A stretch of 64,000 nucleotides of DNA from Monoplex corrugatus (taxonomy: Eukaryota; Mollusca; Gastropoda; Littorinimorpha; Ranellidae): contig CM060314.1 of the NCBI GenBank assembly GCA_030674185.1, positions 32,076,314-32,140,313 on the forward strand. Direction: 5' to 3'. Positions 51,801 through 61,790 of this stretch are shown here, piece after piece. The notes beneath the pieces were generated by a model. It searched no databases, was not told where the DNA came from, and saw nothing but the letters and a program-made list of their open reading frames with translations. How positions within the stretch are numbered: the stretch's first letter is position 1; each line of letters opens with the position of its first letter. The position numbers and the translations under genes are program-made.

Positions 51801-52788
51801 AAGACACTGGAGTCCACCTAACTACATATACATGTTTATGTTGTCAGAACCACACAAAGACACTGGAGTCCACCTAACTTCATGTAATACATGTTTATGT
51901 TGTCAGACGTACAAAGAGACACTGAAGTCCACCTAACTACATATGTTTACGTTGTCAGAATCACACAACGACACTGGAGTCCATCTAACTACATGTACAC
52001 ATGTTTATTTTGTCAGAATCACACAAAGACTCTGGAGTCCACCTAACGACATATATACATGTTTATGTTGTCAGAATCACACAAAGACACTGGAGTTCCC
52101 CTAACTACACACACATGTTTATGTTGTCAGAATCACACAAAGACACTGGAGTTCACTTAACTACACACACATGTTTATGTTGTCAGAATCACACAAAGAC
52201 ACTGGAGTCCCCCTAACTACACACACATGTTTATGTTGTCAGAATCACACAAAGACACTGGAGTCCACCTAAGTACATATAATACATGTTTATGTTGTCA
52301 GAACCACACAGAGACACTGGAGTCCCCCTAACTACATATAATAATGTTTATGTTGTCAGAACCACACAAGACATACTTGTTTATGTTGTCAGAACCACAC
52401 AGAGACACTGGAGTCCCCCTAACTACACACATGTTTATGTTGTCAGAACCACACAGACACTGAAGTCCCCCTAACTATACACACATGTTTATGTTGTCAG
52501 AACCACACAGAGACACTGGGGTCCCCTTAACTACATATAATACATGTTTATGTTGTTAGAAGCACTCAGAGACACTGGAGTCCCCTAACTACACATAATG
52601 CATGTTTATGTTGTCAGAAGCACACAGAGACACTGGAGTCCCCTAACTACACATAATGCATGTTTATGTTGTTAGAAGCACACAGAGACACTGGAGTCCC
52701 CTAACTACACATAATGCATGTTTATGTTGTCAGAAGCACACAGAGACACTGGAGTCCCCTAACTACATACATTTGTTTATGTTGTCAG
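48815..52788. repeat. Intron-1 minisatellite built from the exon-2 splice acceptor
   Basis: Units of 59 bp and truncated units of about 29 bp share TGTTTATGTTGTCAGAACC followed by ACACAGAGACACTGGAGTC. The last copy runs directly into exon 2 (TTTATGTTGTCAG at 52,776-52,788). Left of about 49,200 the copies are older and spaced irregularly. A 352-bp higher-order block is repeated nearly exactly (for example 50,992-51,343 and 51,344-51,695). Several frames are open for over 100 codons because of the repeat and are not genes. Confidence 0.93.
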
Positions 52789-54040
52789 AACCACACAGAG
52801 ACACTGCAGATGGTTCCTCAGTGTCCGCCCGGTTCCTTCCTCCTACATGATGCCAACATCACCACGTGCAAGACATGTGGACTCTGCCCTACTGGCCACG
52901 AAATGACGGCTCCCTGTACAGTGCACAACGATACTCAGTGCCGGGCATGTGCAGACAGCACCTACTCTTCAGGGCAGGGAAAGCGGTGTACACGATGCAC
53001 AAAATGCCCACCAGGAACCAGGACTGTCAGACCCTGCTCTCGTAGTACGGACACCGTCTGCGCGCCCTGTCCGTCCGGAATGTTTTCATTGGGGGTCAGC
53101 GGTGAGTGTACACCGTGTCGACAATGCCCTCAGGGCAAGCAGGAGAGAAAGCGGTGCAACAGGAGACGTAACACTCGGTGTAAAGCGTGTGGACGGGACA
53201 CTTTCTCTCCTACCGGCAAAGCTTGCCAGCCGTGTACGTCTTGCCCAGTGGGTAGTGGCCAGATCTCAGCATGCAGCAAAAGCAGGGACACACAATGCGA
53301 GATCTGTGTCTCGGGCTTTTTCTCTCCAGGTGGCCAGGCGCCATGCAAGCCATGCTCCAGGTGCGGGGCCAATCAGACCCTGGCGGCGCCATGCATAGTG
53401 AGCAGGGACAGCGTGTGTGTGCCCTGCCCTGAAGGGACCTTCTTCAGCCAGACCAGCCTCCAGTGTCACAAGTGCAGCTCCTGTCGGGCCGGCCATGTAC
53501 AGACACAGCAGTGTGCTGACAACACAGACACCGTGTGTTCCCCCTGTCCTCCCCACACGTTCTCCGCCCGTGACGGGAGCACCTGTCACAATTGTTCCAC
53601 GTGCCCTGCCGGCTGGCGCGTGACCTCTACGTGCCGAGGAAATAAAGACACCTCGTGCCGGCGCTGTCCTCACGGTTCTTTTCTGTCCAGTGATGGCAGG
53701 CGCTGTCTGGCCTGCACGTACTGCCCGGCAGGCATGGAGACCCGAACACGCTGCACGTCTAAGAGAGACAGAACTTGCCGGCGGTGTGCGTGGGACTACT
53801 ATTCCCCAGGACACGGGTTTGCCTGCCGCCTGTGTTCTCTGTGTCCGCCAGGCATGTTCGTCTGCAAGCCGTGCAATAGGAAGCGGGACACGGTGTGTCG
53901 CCCGTGCACACAGGGCTCTTTTACCGACACGTGGTCATCGTTACCCCACTGCACACCGTGCACACAATGCGCTCCGCCTGCTGCCGTCATCAGGTCATGT
54001 AGCATTGACCGTAACACACGCTGTGCGTTTTGTCGTCCAG
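52789..54040 (+). CDS. TNF-receptor gene exon 2: ten cysteine-rich domains
   Basis: The frame is open through ten consecutive TNFR-type modules of about 40 residues. Each has a CxxCxxC core (CKTCGLC, CTRCTKC, CTPCRQC, CQPCTSC and so on) and a D/NTxCxxC end (NDTQCRAC, TDTVCAPC, NTRCKAC). The first begins at VPQCPPGSF and the tenth ends NTRCAFC. The exon ends inside an eleventh at CRPG with CAG followed by GTCAGT. Two in-frame starts are possible: after TTGTCAG at 52,788 (adds NHTETLQ, with an N-glycosylation site) or after CTGCAG at 52,809. The first has the better pyrimidine tract. Other N-glycosylation sequons are NIT, NDT and NQT. Tandem duplication within one exon is inferred. Confidence 0.9.
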
Positions 54041-54050
54041 GTCAGTTCAT

Positions 54051-54095
<45 letters not shown>

Positions 54096-54194
54096 CCCAC
54101 ATGAAGTTACAACTCCCATCGGTCACAGCTACCGTTGCTGACCCCTCAGGGTATACATGTATCCATGCCTCTTGTGGAGAACACTCTTCTCATT

Positions 54195-54289
<95 letters not shown>

Positions 54290-54346
54290 TATTGTTGTTG
54301 TTGTTGTTGTTGTTGTGTGTGTTGTTATTGTTGTTGTTGTTGTTGT

Positions 54347-54397
<51 letters not shown>

Positions 54398-54491
54398 TGT
54401 GTGTGTGTGTGTAGTGTTGTGTGTGTGTGTGTGTGTTGTGTGTGTGTGTGTTGTTGTTGTTGTTGTGTGTGTGTAGTGTAGTGTAGAGTAG

Positions 54492-54544
<53 letters not shown>

Positions 54545-54547
54545 TGT

Positions 54548-54570
<23 letters not shown>
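54041..54570. repeat. TG / TTG / GA microsatellites at the start of intron 2
   Basis: TG runs at about 54,053-54,092, 54,197-54,290 and 54,352-54,545 are mixed with TTG runs (about 54,290-54,345 and 54,450-54,466), with a GA run at about 54,551-54,590. A 90-bp non-repetitive island (54,101-54,190) between the TG runs duplicates 56,190-56,279. Confidence 0.93.
54101..54190. repeat. 90-bp direct duplicate, copy 1
   Basis: It is identical by eye over 90 bp to 56,190-56,279, from ATGAAGTTACAACTCCCATC to GAGAACACTCTTCT. The second copy lies within a LINE RNase H relic, so this copy was moved out of that relic. Confidence 0.9.
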
Positions 54571-54586
<16 letters not shown>

Positions 54587-55040
54587 GAGAGTGTGTGTGT
54601 GTCTATTGTGTTTTGTATTGTGTGTGTATGTGTGTGTATATATATGCGCACGCGCGCGAGCGCGTGCGTGCGTGCGTGCGTGCGTGCGTGTATGTTGTGT
54701 TGTGTTGTGTTGTGCTGTATGTGTGTTGTGTTTGTGTTGTGTATGCGTGTGTATGGTTGTGGTGTGTGTGGTGTTGTGTGGTGTGTGATATATTGTGTAT
54801 TTATGTGGTGTTGTATAAAATGAAGGCAGACCATTTACAGTCGGTCATAATCACAAGCTGTTAATAGTTAGTTGATTGATTGATCACCTTCTGTCCTAAA
54901 ACTCTAGGGGGTGGAGAGAAAAAAAAGAGGGGGGGGGGGCACCCTTAGACAGAACACAGGTCAGGACAAAGTGATGTGGAAAACCTGATTTTGTCTGCGC
55001 AGTAAGTTTCCCCTTTGTGGAACGGTTTTACTGAAGGTTT
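54571..55040. other. Intron 2 sequence with GTGT/TGCG repeats, no gene
   Basis: It contains low-complexity GTGT/GCGTGC sequence to about 54,810, a TTGATTGATTGATCA block and A and G homopolymers near 54,920-54,940. Nothing coding is seen. Confidence 0.7.
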
Positions 55041-55480
55041 TTGCACAAAATTTGCAACATTGTGTGGCAAGATGAAATGTATAACCTTCAAGTTGTGAAG
55101 AAAAGGGATTCGACAAGTGTAAGGTTTTTCCTTTATCAAATGCCAGCTTTGTGGGACAGGACACGTTGTTTGTATGGAAGATATCCACATCCCAAAGATG
55201 CTTATGTACAGAGACAGGGATAGTCGACTACAGAAGACAAGAGCGAAACAAGGATACTGTGAAGGCAAGTGTCATTAGCTGTGGTATTGACACCACCCAC
55301 TGGGAAGTCAGTGCCCACAATAGAATCAGCTGGCGATGGTAGCGCACGCAGTTCATACCGGAGGATACAGAACCAAAACCACAGGACACCTTCCCATGCA
55401 GTGCCTGTGGAAGAACATGTGCCTTCAGGATCTGTCTTGTATCCCACATGAAGACCTATAGCAGGCCACAAAAGGCCGGT
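55041..55480 (+). mobile_element. Decayed LINE C-terminal end (relative of the 3.2-7.2 kb element)
   Basis: Plus-strand frames, broken several times, show GHVVCMEDIHIPKML, then ASVISCGIDTTHWEVSAHNR, then FPCSACGRTCAFRICLVSHM. This is the same order as in the C-terminal region of the LINE at 6451-7110 (GHVRRMEDGRIPKDIL, then the DMKALEINTESWEDLADDR region, then the CDRCDRDC...SLYSH finger). It is a dead fragment in intron 2, in the same orientation as the host gene. Confidence 0.75.
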
Positions 55481-55539
55481 GTGCTTGCCCACCCGTTGGA
55501 TGGATGGGGGAGTCCATCCATCATCACCATCAGGCATCT

Positions 55540-56580
55540 CATGTTTATGACGTCAGTGAGCCAAGGGAAAGACTTGTTCTTTGGTTGGACGTCTACAAAC
55601 TCAGGCCACATCTAGCGATGACTGTGGCCATTTCTTTCAGTCCTGCTGGCTGCCATAGGCCTTAGTGGTCAGGGATGTTGTGGACGGCCACAATTCTTGT
55701 CGCTTCACTTGGTAGAGGTGACATCGTTTAAATGTGTGTTCACCTGTCTGGTCTTCGTGCCTGCAGGGGCAGGCCCATGAAAGTGTCGTTTTGAACGTGT
55801 GGTTCATATACATGTGTATATATGTGTGTTGATATCGTTGTGGCCAGATACTCTTCTTCTCATTGCAGCTGACGCCCATTGTTTGATCGGTTTTTCTGAG
55901 TTCCTCTTTTAGCTAGCTCATCACAGTGGGCGGGGATGCACTGGAGGACTACTTACCTGGTGGTATTTTTTGACTCACTGGAAAGCCTTGGTCAGATGAG
56001 GCAGCTTGTCATTGTCCAGGGCTCAAAGAACGGAGAGAGCATCTGAAAGGAGAACCATTCGACAGCATGTATCATCTGATATCTGAACTATGGATGTGGC
56101 TGGCATGATGTGTCTGTTTCTGATCGGTAGTTGGTGCAGTTTTGCCCATTGAAACATTGGCAGTTGGGGTTTCAGTCTCTGGGAAGCTGATGAAGTTACA
56201 ACTCCCATCGGTCACAGCTACCGTTGCTGACCCCTCAGGGTATACATGTATCCATGCCTCTTGTGGAGAACACTCTTCTGTCATGGCGACAGTGAGAGCC
56301 TGGCTTACCGTGTCATCTTGAACTTGCACTGAGGAGTCAGGGAATAGTAGTGAGAGGTTTAATTCTTTGACATAGGGACAAAAGTGAGAGATTGGGTTCC
56401 TGCGTCTGCGTGTCCTTTATCGGCGTAGACCTCATTGCACCAGTGATGAATCTGAGGACCTGCTTCTGCACTTTGTCCTGAACTTGAGATTCAAGGAGAG
56501 GTAAATTAAAACTGGCTTGAACCTGGAGAAGGGAGGATAAGTATGCATATTTAGTTTTGCCTGTTTCCATGAACTAGCCG
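55540..56580 (-). mobile_element. Decayed LINE with RNase H domain, minus strand
   Basis: Reading the minus strand in order: VLRFITGAMRSTPI (end of the RT region), EAWIHVYPEGSATVAV (RNase H start, where the usual first catalytic Asp in a TDGS-like motif is replaced), SDDTCCRMVLLSDALSVL (a later RNase H segment with an Asp) and CPCRHEDQTGEHTFKRC (C-terminal Cys/His region). At least two frame changes separate them. Elements with this layout, RT followed by RNase H, belong to the I-like side of the LINE tree; that placement is inference. It lies antisense in intron 2. Confidence 0.75.
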
Positions 56581-56800
56581 ACACCAACATAGTTTGCAGG
56601 ATTTTTAACATGCATAGTTGATGTTTCAATGCATACACGAAAAGGTTCCGAAACTAAATGATCTACATAGATGTAGACATGGGAGAGAACTACCAGACAC
56701 CAACATAGTTTACAGGATCTTTAACATGCATAGTGATGTGTCAACGCCTATGCACGAAAAGTTCAGGAACTAACTCATCTACATTAGATGTAGAGCTGAT
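56575..56800. repeat. Two tandem copies of a ~120-bp segment
   Basis: GACACCAACATAGTTTGCAGG at 56,580 recurs as GACACCAACATAGTTTACAGG at 56,696, with similar continuations (TTTAACATGCATAG, ACGAAAAG, CTACAT). It could be a LINE 3' UTR piece next to the RNase H relic. Confidence 0.75.
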
Positions 56801-57300
56801 AGATTTTGAAAAATCTCCACCTTCTACCACTGGCTGCAGCCAGGTAAGCTTGATCCCACAGATACGTGACGGGTACATGACTGTATGGGTCAAGTGTTCT
56901 TACTGTATTGATTGATGGATTATCTTGACGACTGCATTGCTATTGTGGCATGTACTGATTGATGGATTGATTGTGCAATCGATGGATTCATTAATGTTCA
57001 GGGTATTACCTTGACGAGTAGGCCTACATTGCTGTATGTGTCCAATATTCTTGTATATTTTAGTGGTAGATTGTTTGTCAACTGATTGACTGATTGATTA
57101 CTTGATTTATAAGCGACTATTCAAATGATTGACTGCTTGATCAAATGGTTGGCTATTTAACTGATTAATGTTCAAAGTATTACCCGTGATTAGTGCACTG
57201 CTATGTCCGTCAAGTGTTTCTACTACGACTGATTGATTGATTGATTGTTTGATTTTTTGACGGATTGTTTAAAAGACTATCTGATTGATTGATTGATCAG
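56800..57300. other. End of intron 2, TTGA-rich
   Basis: Scattered TTGATTGATTG runs precede the exon-3 acceptor GATTGATTGATCAG (57,287-57,300). No gene is seen. The acceptor has an unusual pyrimidine tract, T-rich but interrupted by GA. Confidence 0.65.
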
Positions 57301-57456
57301 GATATTACCGTGACGCGAACACTGCAAGATGTACCAAGTGTTCCTACTGTTATCCCCAGCAGCCGGGAGTTGGGGTGAAGGAGGAGGGGTGTTGGAAAGA
57401 GCCGGAAGACTGGCAGTGCCGTCCCTTGGACAACATGGCTAACCTCACAGTCACAG
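57301..57456 (+). CDS. TNF-receptor gene exon 3: end of cysteine-rich domain 11
   Basis: With the single base carried over from exon 2 it reads G-YYRDANTARCTKCSYC..., which continues the CRPG start of domain 11, then GCWKEPEDWQCRPL and a possible N-glycosylation site (NLT). The CxxCxxC core and the two later Cys match a divergent final module. It is bounded by CAG and GTACAC, is 156 nt long, and keeps phase 1 on both sides, which is typical of an extracellular module exon. The frame is too short to be found by length alone; phase agreement and domain continuity identify it. Confidence 0.85.
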
Positions 57457-57599
57457 GTACACTCACAAATAAAGAGATAGATACAGAAATAGACAAATGT
57501 ATGGATGAGGCAGTTAACTAATTCATTAATAATCTACATACACTTAGATAAATAAATGCATGTATCACCTGAATAACTCCTTCAGTATTAGAAAAAATG

Positions 57600-57830
57600 G
57601 AAACACGGACGAGAAAACAAAACAAAATAAAACAAAACAAAACAAAATAAAACAAAACAAAACAAAACAACTCTCTCAAAACAAAACAAAAAACCGAAAC
57701 CAACCAACCAACCAACCAACCAACCACCAACCATCTAACCAACCAACCAACCAACCAATCAACCAACCAACCAACCAACCAACCAACCAACCAACAAACA
57801 ACAAACCAACCAACCAAAACAGGAAAACGT
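57600..57830. repeat. (AAAAC)n and (AACC)n microsatellites in intron 3
   Basis: ACAAAACAAA runs at about 57,620-57,690, then AACCAACCAACC from about 57,700 to 57,815. Open frames through this are Asn/Gln/Thr/Pro-rich artefacts. Confidence 0.92.
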
Positions 57831-58205
57831 ACATGGGAAAATACAGCTGCCTTTCTTCACGAAGTCAAGGAAGTTTTTCAGAACAGAGAAGAAATCCTGG
57901 CTGTAGCTATTGAGTTAGAAAGTGCTTACTATAAAGTCCAATTCACACCACTCGTGAAACCACTTCAGCGATATGGCGTTTGCATGACAATCACAAGATG
58001 GCAAACCTCTGCATTTTAAGAAAGAGTGGTAATTCTGCGATTTGGTAACTGGTGTTCAACACCACAAAAACTTTTCATGGGACTCCCTATAGAATCGCCA
58101 CTTTCTTCAATTCTCTACGAAATGTATTAAAAAGGAGTTGCTGTCCTAACTAACAGACTAGCCCTTATACTCACTCTTCCTGACGATGGCATCATCTACA
58201 AGGCA
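57831..58205 (+). mobile_element. LINE reverse-transcriptase fragment in intron 3
   Basis: The plus-strand frame, with stops, shows [16 protein letters not shown], then [15 protein letters not shown] (the first RT Asp position has become Glu), FMGLPIESPLSSILYEMY (RT block corresponding to LPQGSPLSP) and LTLPDDGIIYKAG (catalytic box as PDD). Stops interrupt it near 58,018 and 58,130. The block layout fits the same LINE group as the RNase H relic in intron 2, but it lies in the opposite orientation. Confidence 0.78.
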
Positions 58206-58259
58206 GGTAAGTATGCATTAGAAAGAAACAGAGTAGTCAAACAACGGTTAACAGATCAG

Positions 58260-58360
58260 TGGTGAAAAAACAACAAACGAACAAACAAACAAACAAACAA
58301 ACAAACAAACAAATAAACAACAAAAACAACAACAACAACAACAACACACACACACAGAAC
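58260..58360. repeat. (AAAC)n / (AAC)n / (CA)n microsatellite
   Basis: AACAAACAAACA runs are followed by AACAACAACA and a short CA run. Confidence 0.9.
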
Positions 58361-58429
58361 CAACAAAAAACGGGACCTGCTGGTTCTTTCCTCAATTGTT
58401 TGTCTATTGTATCTAAGATTCCTCAGTGC

Positions 58430-58860
58430 TATATAGAACTGATACTTTTGTACGGATCTGAAGCGCGGACAGTCAACACGCACAGTCAGAACAAGATTGA
58501 GGCAGCTGAAATGTAGTTTCTATGAACAATTTTAAGAATTCCATGGACAACAAGGAAAGCAAACAAGAAAGTCTTTAAAGAGGCAAAGACAAAAAGAACA
58601 TTAATGAAGAAGATTAGGAAAAGACAAGCAACATTTATATGGCATTTTATGAGGCAAATGAAATTAGGGCACCTAGTAACAACAGAAAAGTTGGAAGGAA
58701 AAAGAGCACCAGGTAGGCCCAGGGAGAAAACATTGGACAGACTTGCGGAGTGGAGGAAGACAGAGAGGCTGGGAGATGTACTTGCAGCTTACAAAAGATA
58801 GATTCTTATGGAGGGCCATGATCGCCAACGCCATGCGGCAGGGCACATGGTAATGATTTG
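58430..58860 (+). mobile_element. LINE 3'-end fragment, second copy of the family at 1-285
   Basis: LILLYGSEARTV (RT thumb block) is followed, after stops near 58,515-58,525, by ILRIPWTTRK, then KKIRKRQATFIWHFMR, EGKRAPGRPREKTLD and finally the conserved nucleotide end CCATGATCGCCAACGCCATG. It ends near 58,860 with TGATGAC-type sequence. It extends further 5' than the copy at 1-285. Confidence 0.85.
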
Positions 58861-59053
58861 AGATTCGTTGAATGATGACCTATGCAAGGATTTTGCGCGG
58901 AATTGACAGAAATGGGCACACAATAATGCAGTGACAGTCTTAGGCATAATATCAGTGTGTGCGTGTGAGATTGTGTGTTTGCATCTCACAGTCACTTTCC
59001 AGTTGTGCTTTTTAGTTTTGACGTTAGTATTGGAAAAGTCTTCAGTGTAGTGA

Positions 59054-59057
<4 letters not shown>

Positions 59058-59095
<38 letters not shown>

Positions 59096-59140
59096 CTCCT
59101 CTCCTCTCCTCTCTGTTGTGTATATATATGTATATATATA

Positions 59141-59192
<52 letters not shown>

Positions 59193-59290
59193 ATGTTTGT
59201 GTATGTGTGTGTGTACGTATGTGTATATGTGTGTACGTGTGTGTATATATGTGTGTGTGTGTGTGTCTGTGTGCGTGTGTCAGAGAGAAG
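59058..59290. repeat. CT and TG microsatellites in intron 3
   Basis: A CT run (about 59,058-59,114), a TATA run (about 59,120-59,140) and a TG/CG/TA run (about 59,141-59,280) end just 130 bp before exon 4. Confidence 0.93.
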
Positions 59291-59415
59291 ATGATGAGGG
59301 GGGAGGGGAGAAAGAACGAGAAAGTGGAGGTAGCAGGATGGTTGCTACCGTCAGTGTAATTCTAATTCTACATCTTGCTTTTATGTCATTCCGTGTGTTC
59401 GTTTCTGTTCAACAG

Positions 59416-59936
59416 ATTTTCAGCACGCTCAGAAAGCTGTTGAACAGACGACACATCACAACCTGATGTCGTCACAGCCCTCTGCTGACGACATCTACGT
59501 CAAACAGAGACTCCAACTAGATGATTACGTCAATGACGAAATGACCAAGATGGCCATCATCATCGTTCCAGCCTGCATTGCCATAGCTATCATCACCATA
59601 GCAACGCTGGTCTGCATCTATAGGAAATGCAGGTACTCTCCCATGTTCATCCCTTCCCGTAAGTTACCTCCCTCTTACTCATCAGGGGTAGATAACGATG
59701 TCAGGATGTGGTTGTGTAGACTGCAGCCAGTGGCACCCTCTACCCCTTGCCGCAACTCCTGGCCCACGTGGACAGGCACAGGGCGTTCTCACGATGACGT
59801 AGACCACAGATCCACCGTCTCTTACAGCGCCGTCAGCAAGGTCAAAGGCCAGGGCCGCGTGCTAGATGTCCTCAGCGCACAGTGTCGGCTGTACCCCGAG
59901 GCAGACAACGTCCATTCTGACACTGACTTTCTGTAG
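59416..59936 (+). CDS. TNF-receptor gene exon 4: stalk, transmembrane helix and tail
   Basis: The acceptor TTTCTGTTCAACAG is good. In phase 1 the exon gives [17 protein letters not shown], an acidic stalk, then a strongly hydrophobic run [24 protein letters not shown] (shown as two parts: [12 protein letters not shown] and [12 protein letters not shown]; residues about 550-573). It continues with YRKCR, a stop-transfer signal, and a tail of about 104 residues ending DTDFL and TAG at 59,934-59,936. The tail has YSPM and YSAV (YxxPhi-type) and a PPSY motif of the WW-binding type. I see no death domain and no clear TRAF-binding motif. The family role is signalling; the pathway cannot be named. 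Confidence 0.88.
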
Positions 59937-60132
59937 AACAAGACATTGTGAGTGGACAGTGCCAGTTTGTACCTGAAGACACGTAGTATCCACTCCGCCG
60001 CTGTAGAGCGAGACATCCTGAGTGGTTGATGTCTGCCATATATCCCAAACTACACTACGCAGTGCCCACTGTGACACTGACTGTGGATCCATTGTCTTGG
60101 CGATCAACACGATGTACAACATGCCACGCTGG

Positions 60133-60342
60133 ACGAGTTTGATTCCCTGCCCGTATATGTAGTGACCTGATGATGATAGATTGTCTTGTGTGCGTAAAGT
60201 TAGCATCCTGATGACAATGACAGTCTATCATCATCAGGACACTATACTTACAGTCTATTATCATCAGGATGCTAACTTTACGCACACAAGACAATCTATC
60301 ATCATCAGGTCACTACATATACGGGAAGAGAATCAAACTCGT
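60133..60342. repeat. 82-bp inverted repeat downstream of the receptor stop codon
   Basis: Arms 60,133-60,214 and 60,261-60,342 are reverse complements with two mismatches (80 of 82), around a 46-nt loop. It lies 197 nt after the stop codon and before any AATAAA, so it is probably in the 3' UTR. Confidence 0.92.
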
Positions 60343-60429
60343 GTTTGTATTGCTTGTTGTTATATTCATTTTATGGAGGAAGGAAGGAAGGAATCTTTTA
60401 TTTAATGTCTGTTCACAATAGTGATTTTA

Positions 60430-60435
60430 GACACA

Positions 60436-60476
<41 letters not shown>

Positions 60477-60526
60477 ACACAAGCACACACACACATACAC
60501 ACATACACACACACACGCATACACGC

Positions 60527-60585
<59 letters not shown>

Positions 60586-60590
60586 CGGAG
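60430..60590. repeat. (CA)n microsatellite
   Basis: CA repeat with ATAC and CGCA interruptions. Confidence 0.93.
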
Positions 60591-60594
60591 AAAA

Positions 60595-60600
60595 AATAAA
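60595..60600 (+). terminator. Candidate polyadenylation signal AATAAA
   Basis: This is the first plus-strand AATAAA I see after the receptor stop codon, giving a 3' UTR near 680 nt. A second AATAAA is at about 60,692. The choice is a guess without transcripts. Confidence 0.3.
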
Positions 60601-60700
60601 GATATTAGAAAATGGAGAAAAAAGGGAAGGGGAGGGGGGGTGGTGAGTTTGAATGTAAGAAGGGGAATAATTACACTTAATAATCAAGAACAATAAATTA

Positions 60701-61259
60701 ACAGTGTCAAATAATAACATACGACGATTAATTAACGCTTGATAACAATCTGCCAACAGGGGATCGGAGAATCAGCTGAACTACCGAAATAATATCATTA
60801 TCTTTGTTGTAAAGGATATCTCTAGCGTCAGGACATGAAAAATCGAGATTGTTATTTCTATAGCAGTCGTAGGTGAGATAGGACATTCAAAGAGCAGATG
60901 GTGGACAGATAATATTTTTAAACAATACATACATTTTGTGTAGATTTTGTTTTCCGGGAGTTAAGCCCTTGTGTTATTGTATTGTTTCTCAAGAACATTG
61001 GTGGTTATCAATAATTTGACATTCTTATTATTTTGTTACTCATTCATATTAGATAATCATGATGTTTAAAGCATCATAAGAGGTTCATGCAACGACAGTA
61101 CTCCATGAGTTAGCACCAAGCATTGTGTAGATTTATGAATATGTGCTAATTACAGCAACCGTAGCGGTCTGAAGACACAGGCAGGTGTGGATTGTGCGTA
61201 CTGTTTACGATGCCAACTGCTTTACTGAACTAAAGGCCACGCTACATGACTTGATCTAC
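60701..61259. other. Unique sequence, no gene seen
   Basis: AT-rich, with short frames only. Confidence 0.55.
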
Positions 61260-61790
61260 TCATACAGCTCATCAGATTGACCTAAGTATTCCTCATATGC
61301 ATCCAATCTAAGATGAATAATCAGAAATTATCATTAAACAATGTTGATTAACCAGAAAATTTCATTAAATCTAACCTTTATAAGCAGAGAGTAGTATCAT
61401 AGAATCTGAGCTGAATAACCTGATATCATTGTACAGTTCACACTGAATAACCAGATAGCAGGATACAACTATGCTGAATAAACAGATAATACCACACAAC
61501 TATGCTAAATGACCGGAAACTCTCATGCAGTCTCAGGGGAATAACCAGATAGCACCAAAGTATCTAAGCTGAACAACCAGATAGTGCCATACAATCCAGT
61601 ATCTTGAATATATGTTGAATATCATCAGATAAATACATGTATACTGAACTACCAGAGGCCATCATACAATCTACGTTGAACACCCTATGTTGAATAGATG
61701 ATAGCATGCAGTGTATGTTGAATAATCATCATACAGTTTGCGTTAAGCAAAACAGATAGTATCATATAATTAATGTTGAATGAATCAGGA
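61260..61790. repeat. Very degenerate ~40-bp repeat
   Basis: Loose copies contain GCTGAATAACCAGATAGCA or variants followed by ATACAATCTA-like sequence, about thirteen times. It is much more decayed than the other minisatellites. Confidence 0.6.

Larger units (their letters stand above)
45465..59936 (+). other. Gene locus: TNF receptor superfamily member, four coding exons
   Basis: Four segments join with matching splice phases: 45465-45569 (phase 0), 52789-54040 (ends phase 1), 57301-57456 (phase 1 to 1) and 59416-59936. The sum is 2,034 nt, 677 residues plus stop. The product is a single-pass receptor: signal peptide (about 1-30), ten complete TNFR cysteine-rich domains (about 47-449), an eleventh completed by exon 3, a stalk, one transmembrane helix (about 550-573) and a tail of about 104 residues. 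TNFR-family proteins bind TNF-type ligands outside the cell and signal through tail adaptors. Ligand and adaptors cannot be named here. The exon 1 link is the weakest, since it depends on a 7.2-kb intron full of repeats. Confidence 0.8.

Noticed and set aside
48815..52788. Repeated frames of 60-121 codons (NHTETLES / LSEPHRDTG patterns) as a repeat protein
   Set aside because: They arise from the intronic minisatellite, and several frames are open at once. Only the last copy joins a real exon.
55202..55537. 111-codon minus-strand frame as a gene
   Set aside because: It lies opposite the decayed LINE C-terminal region and has no recognisable domain.
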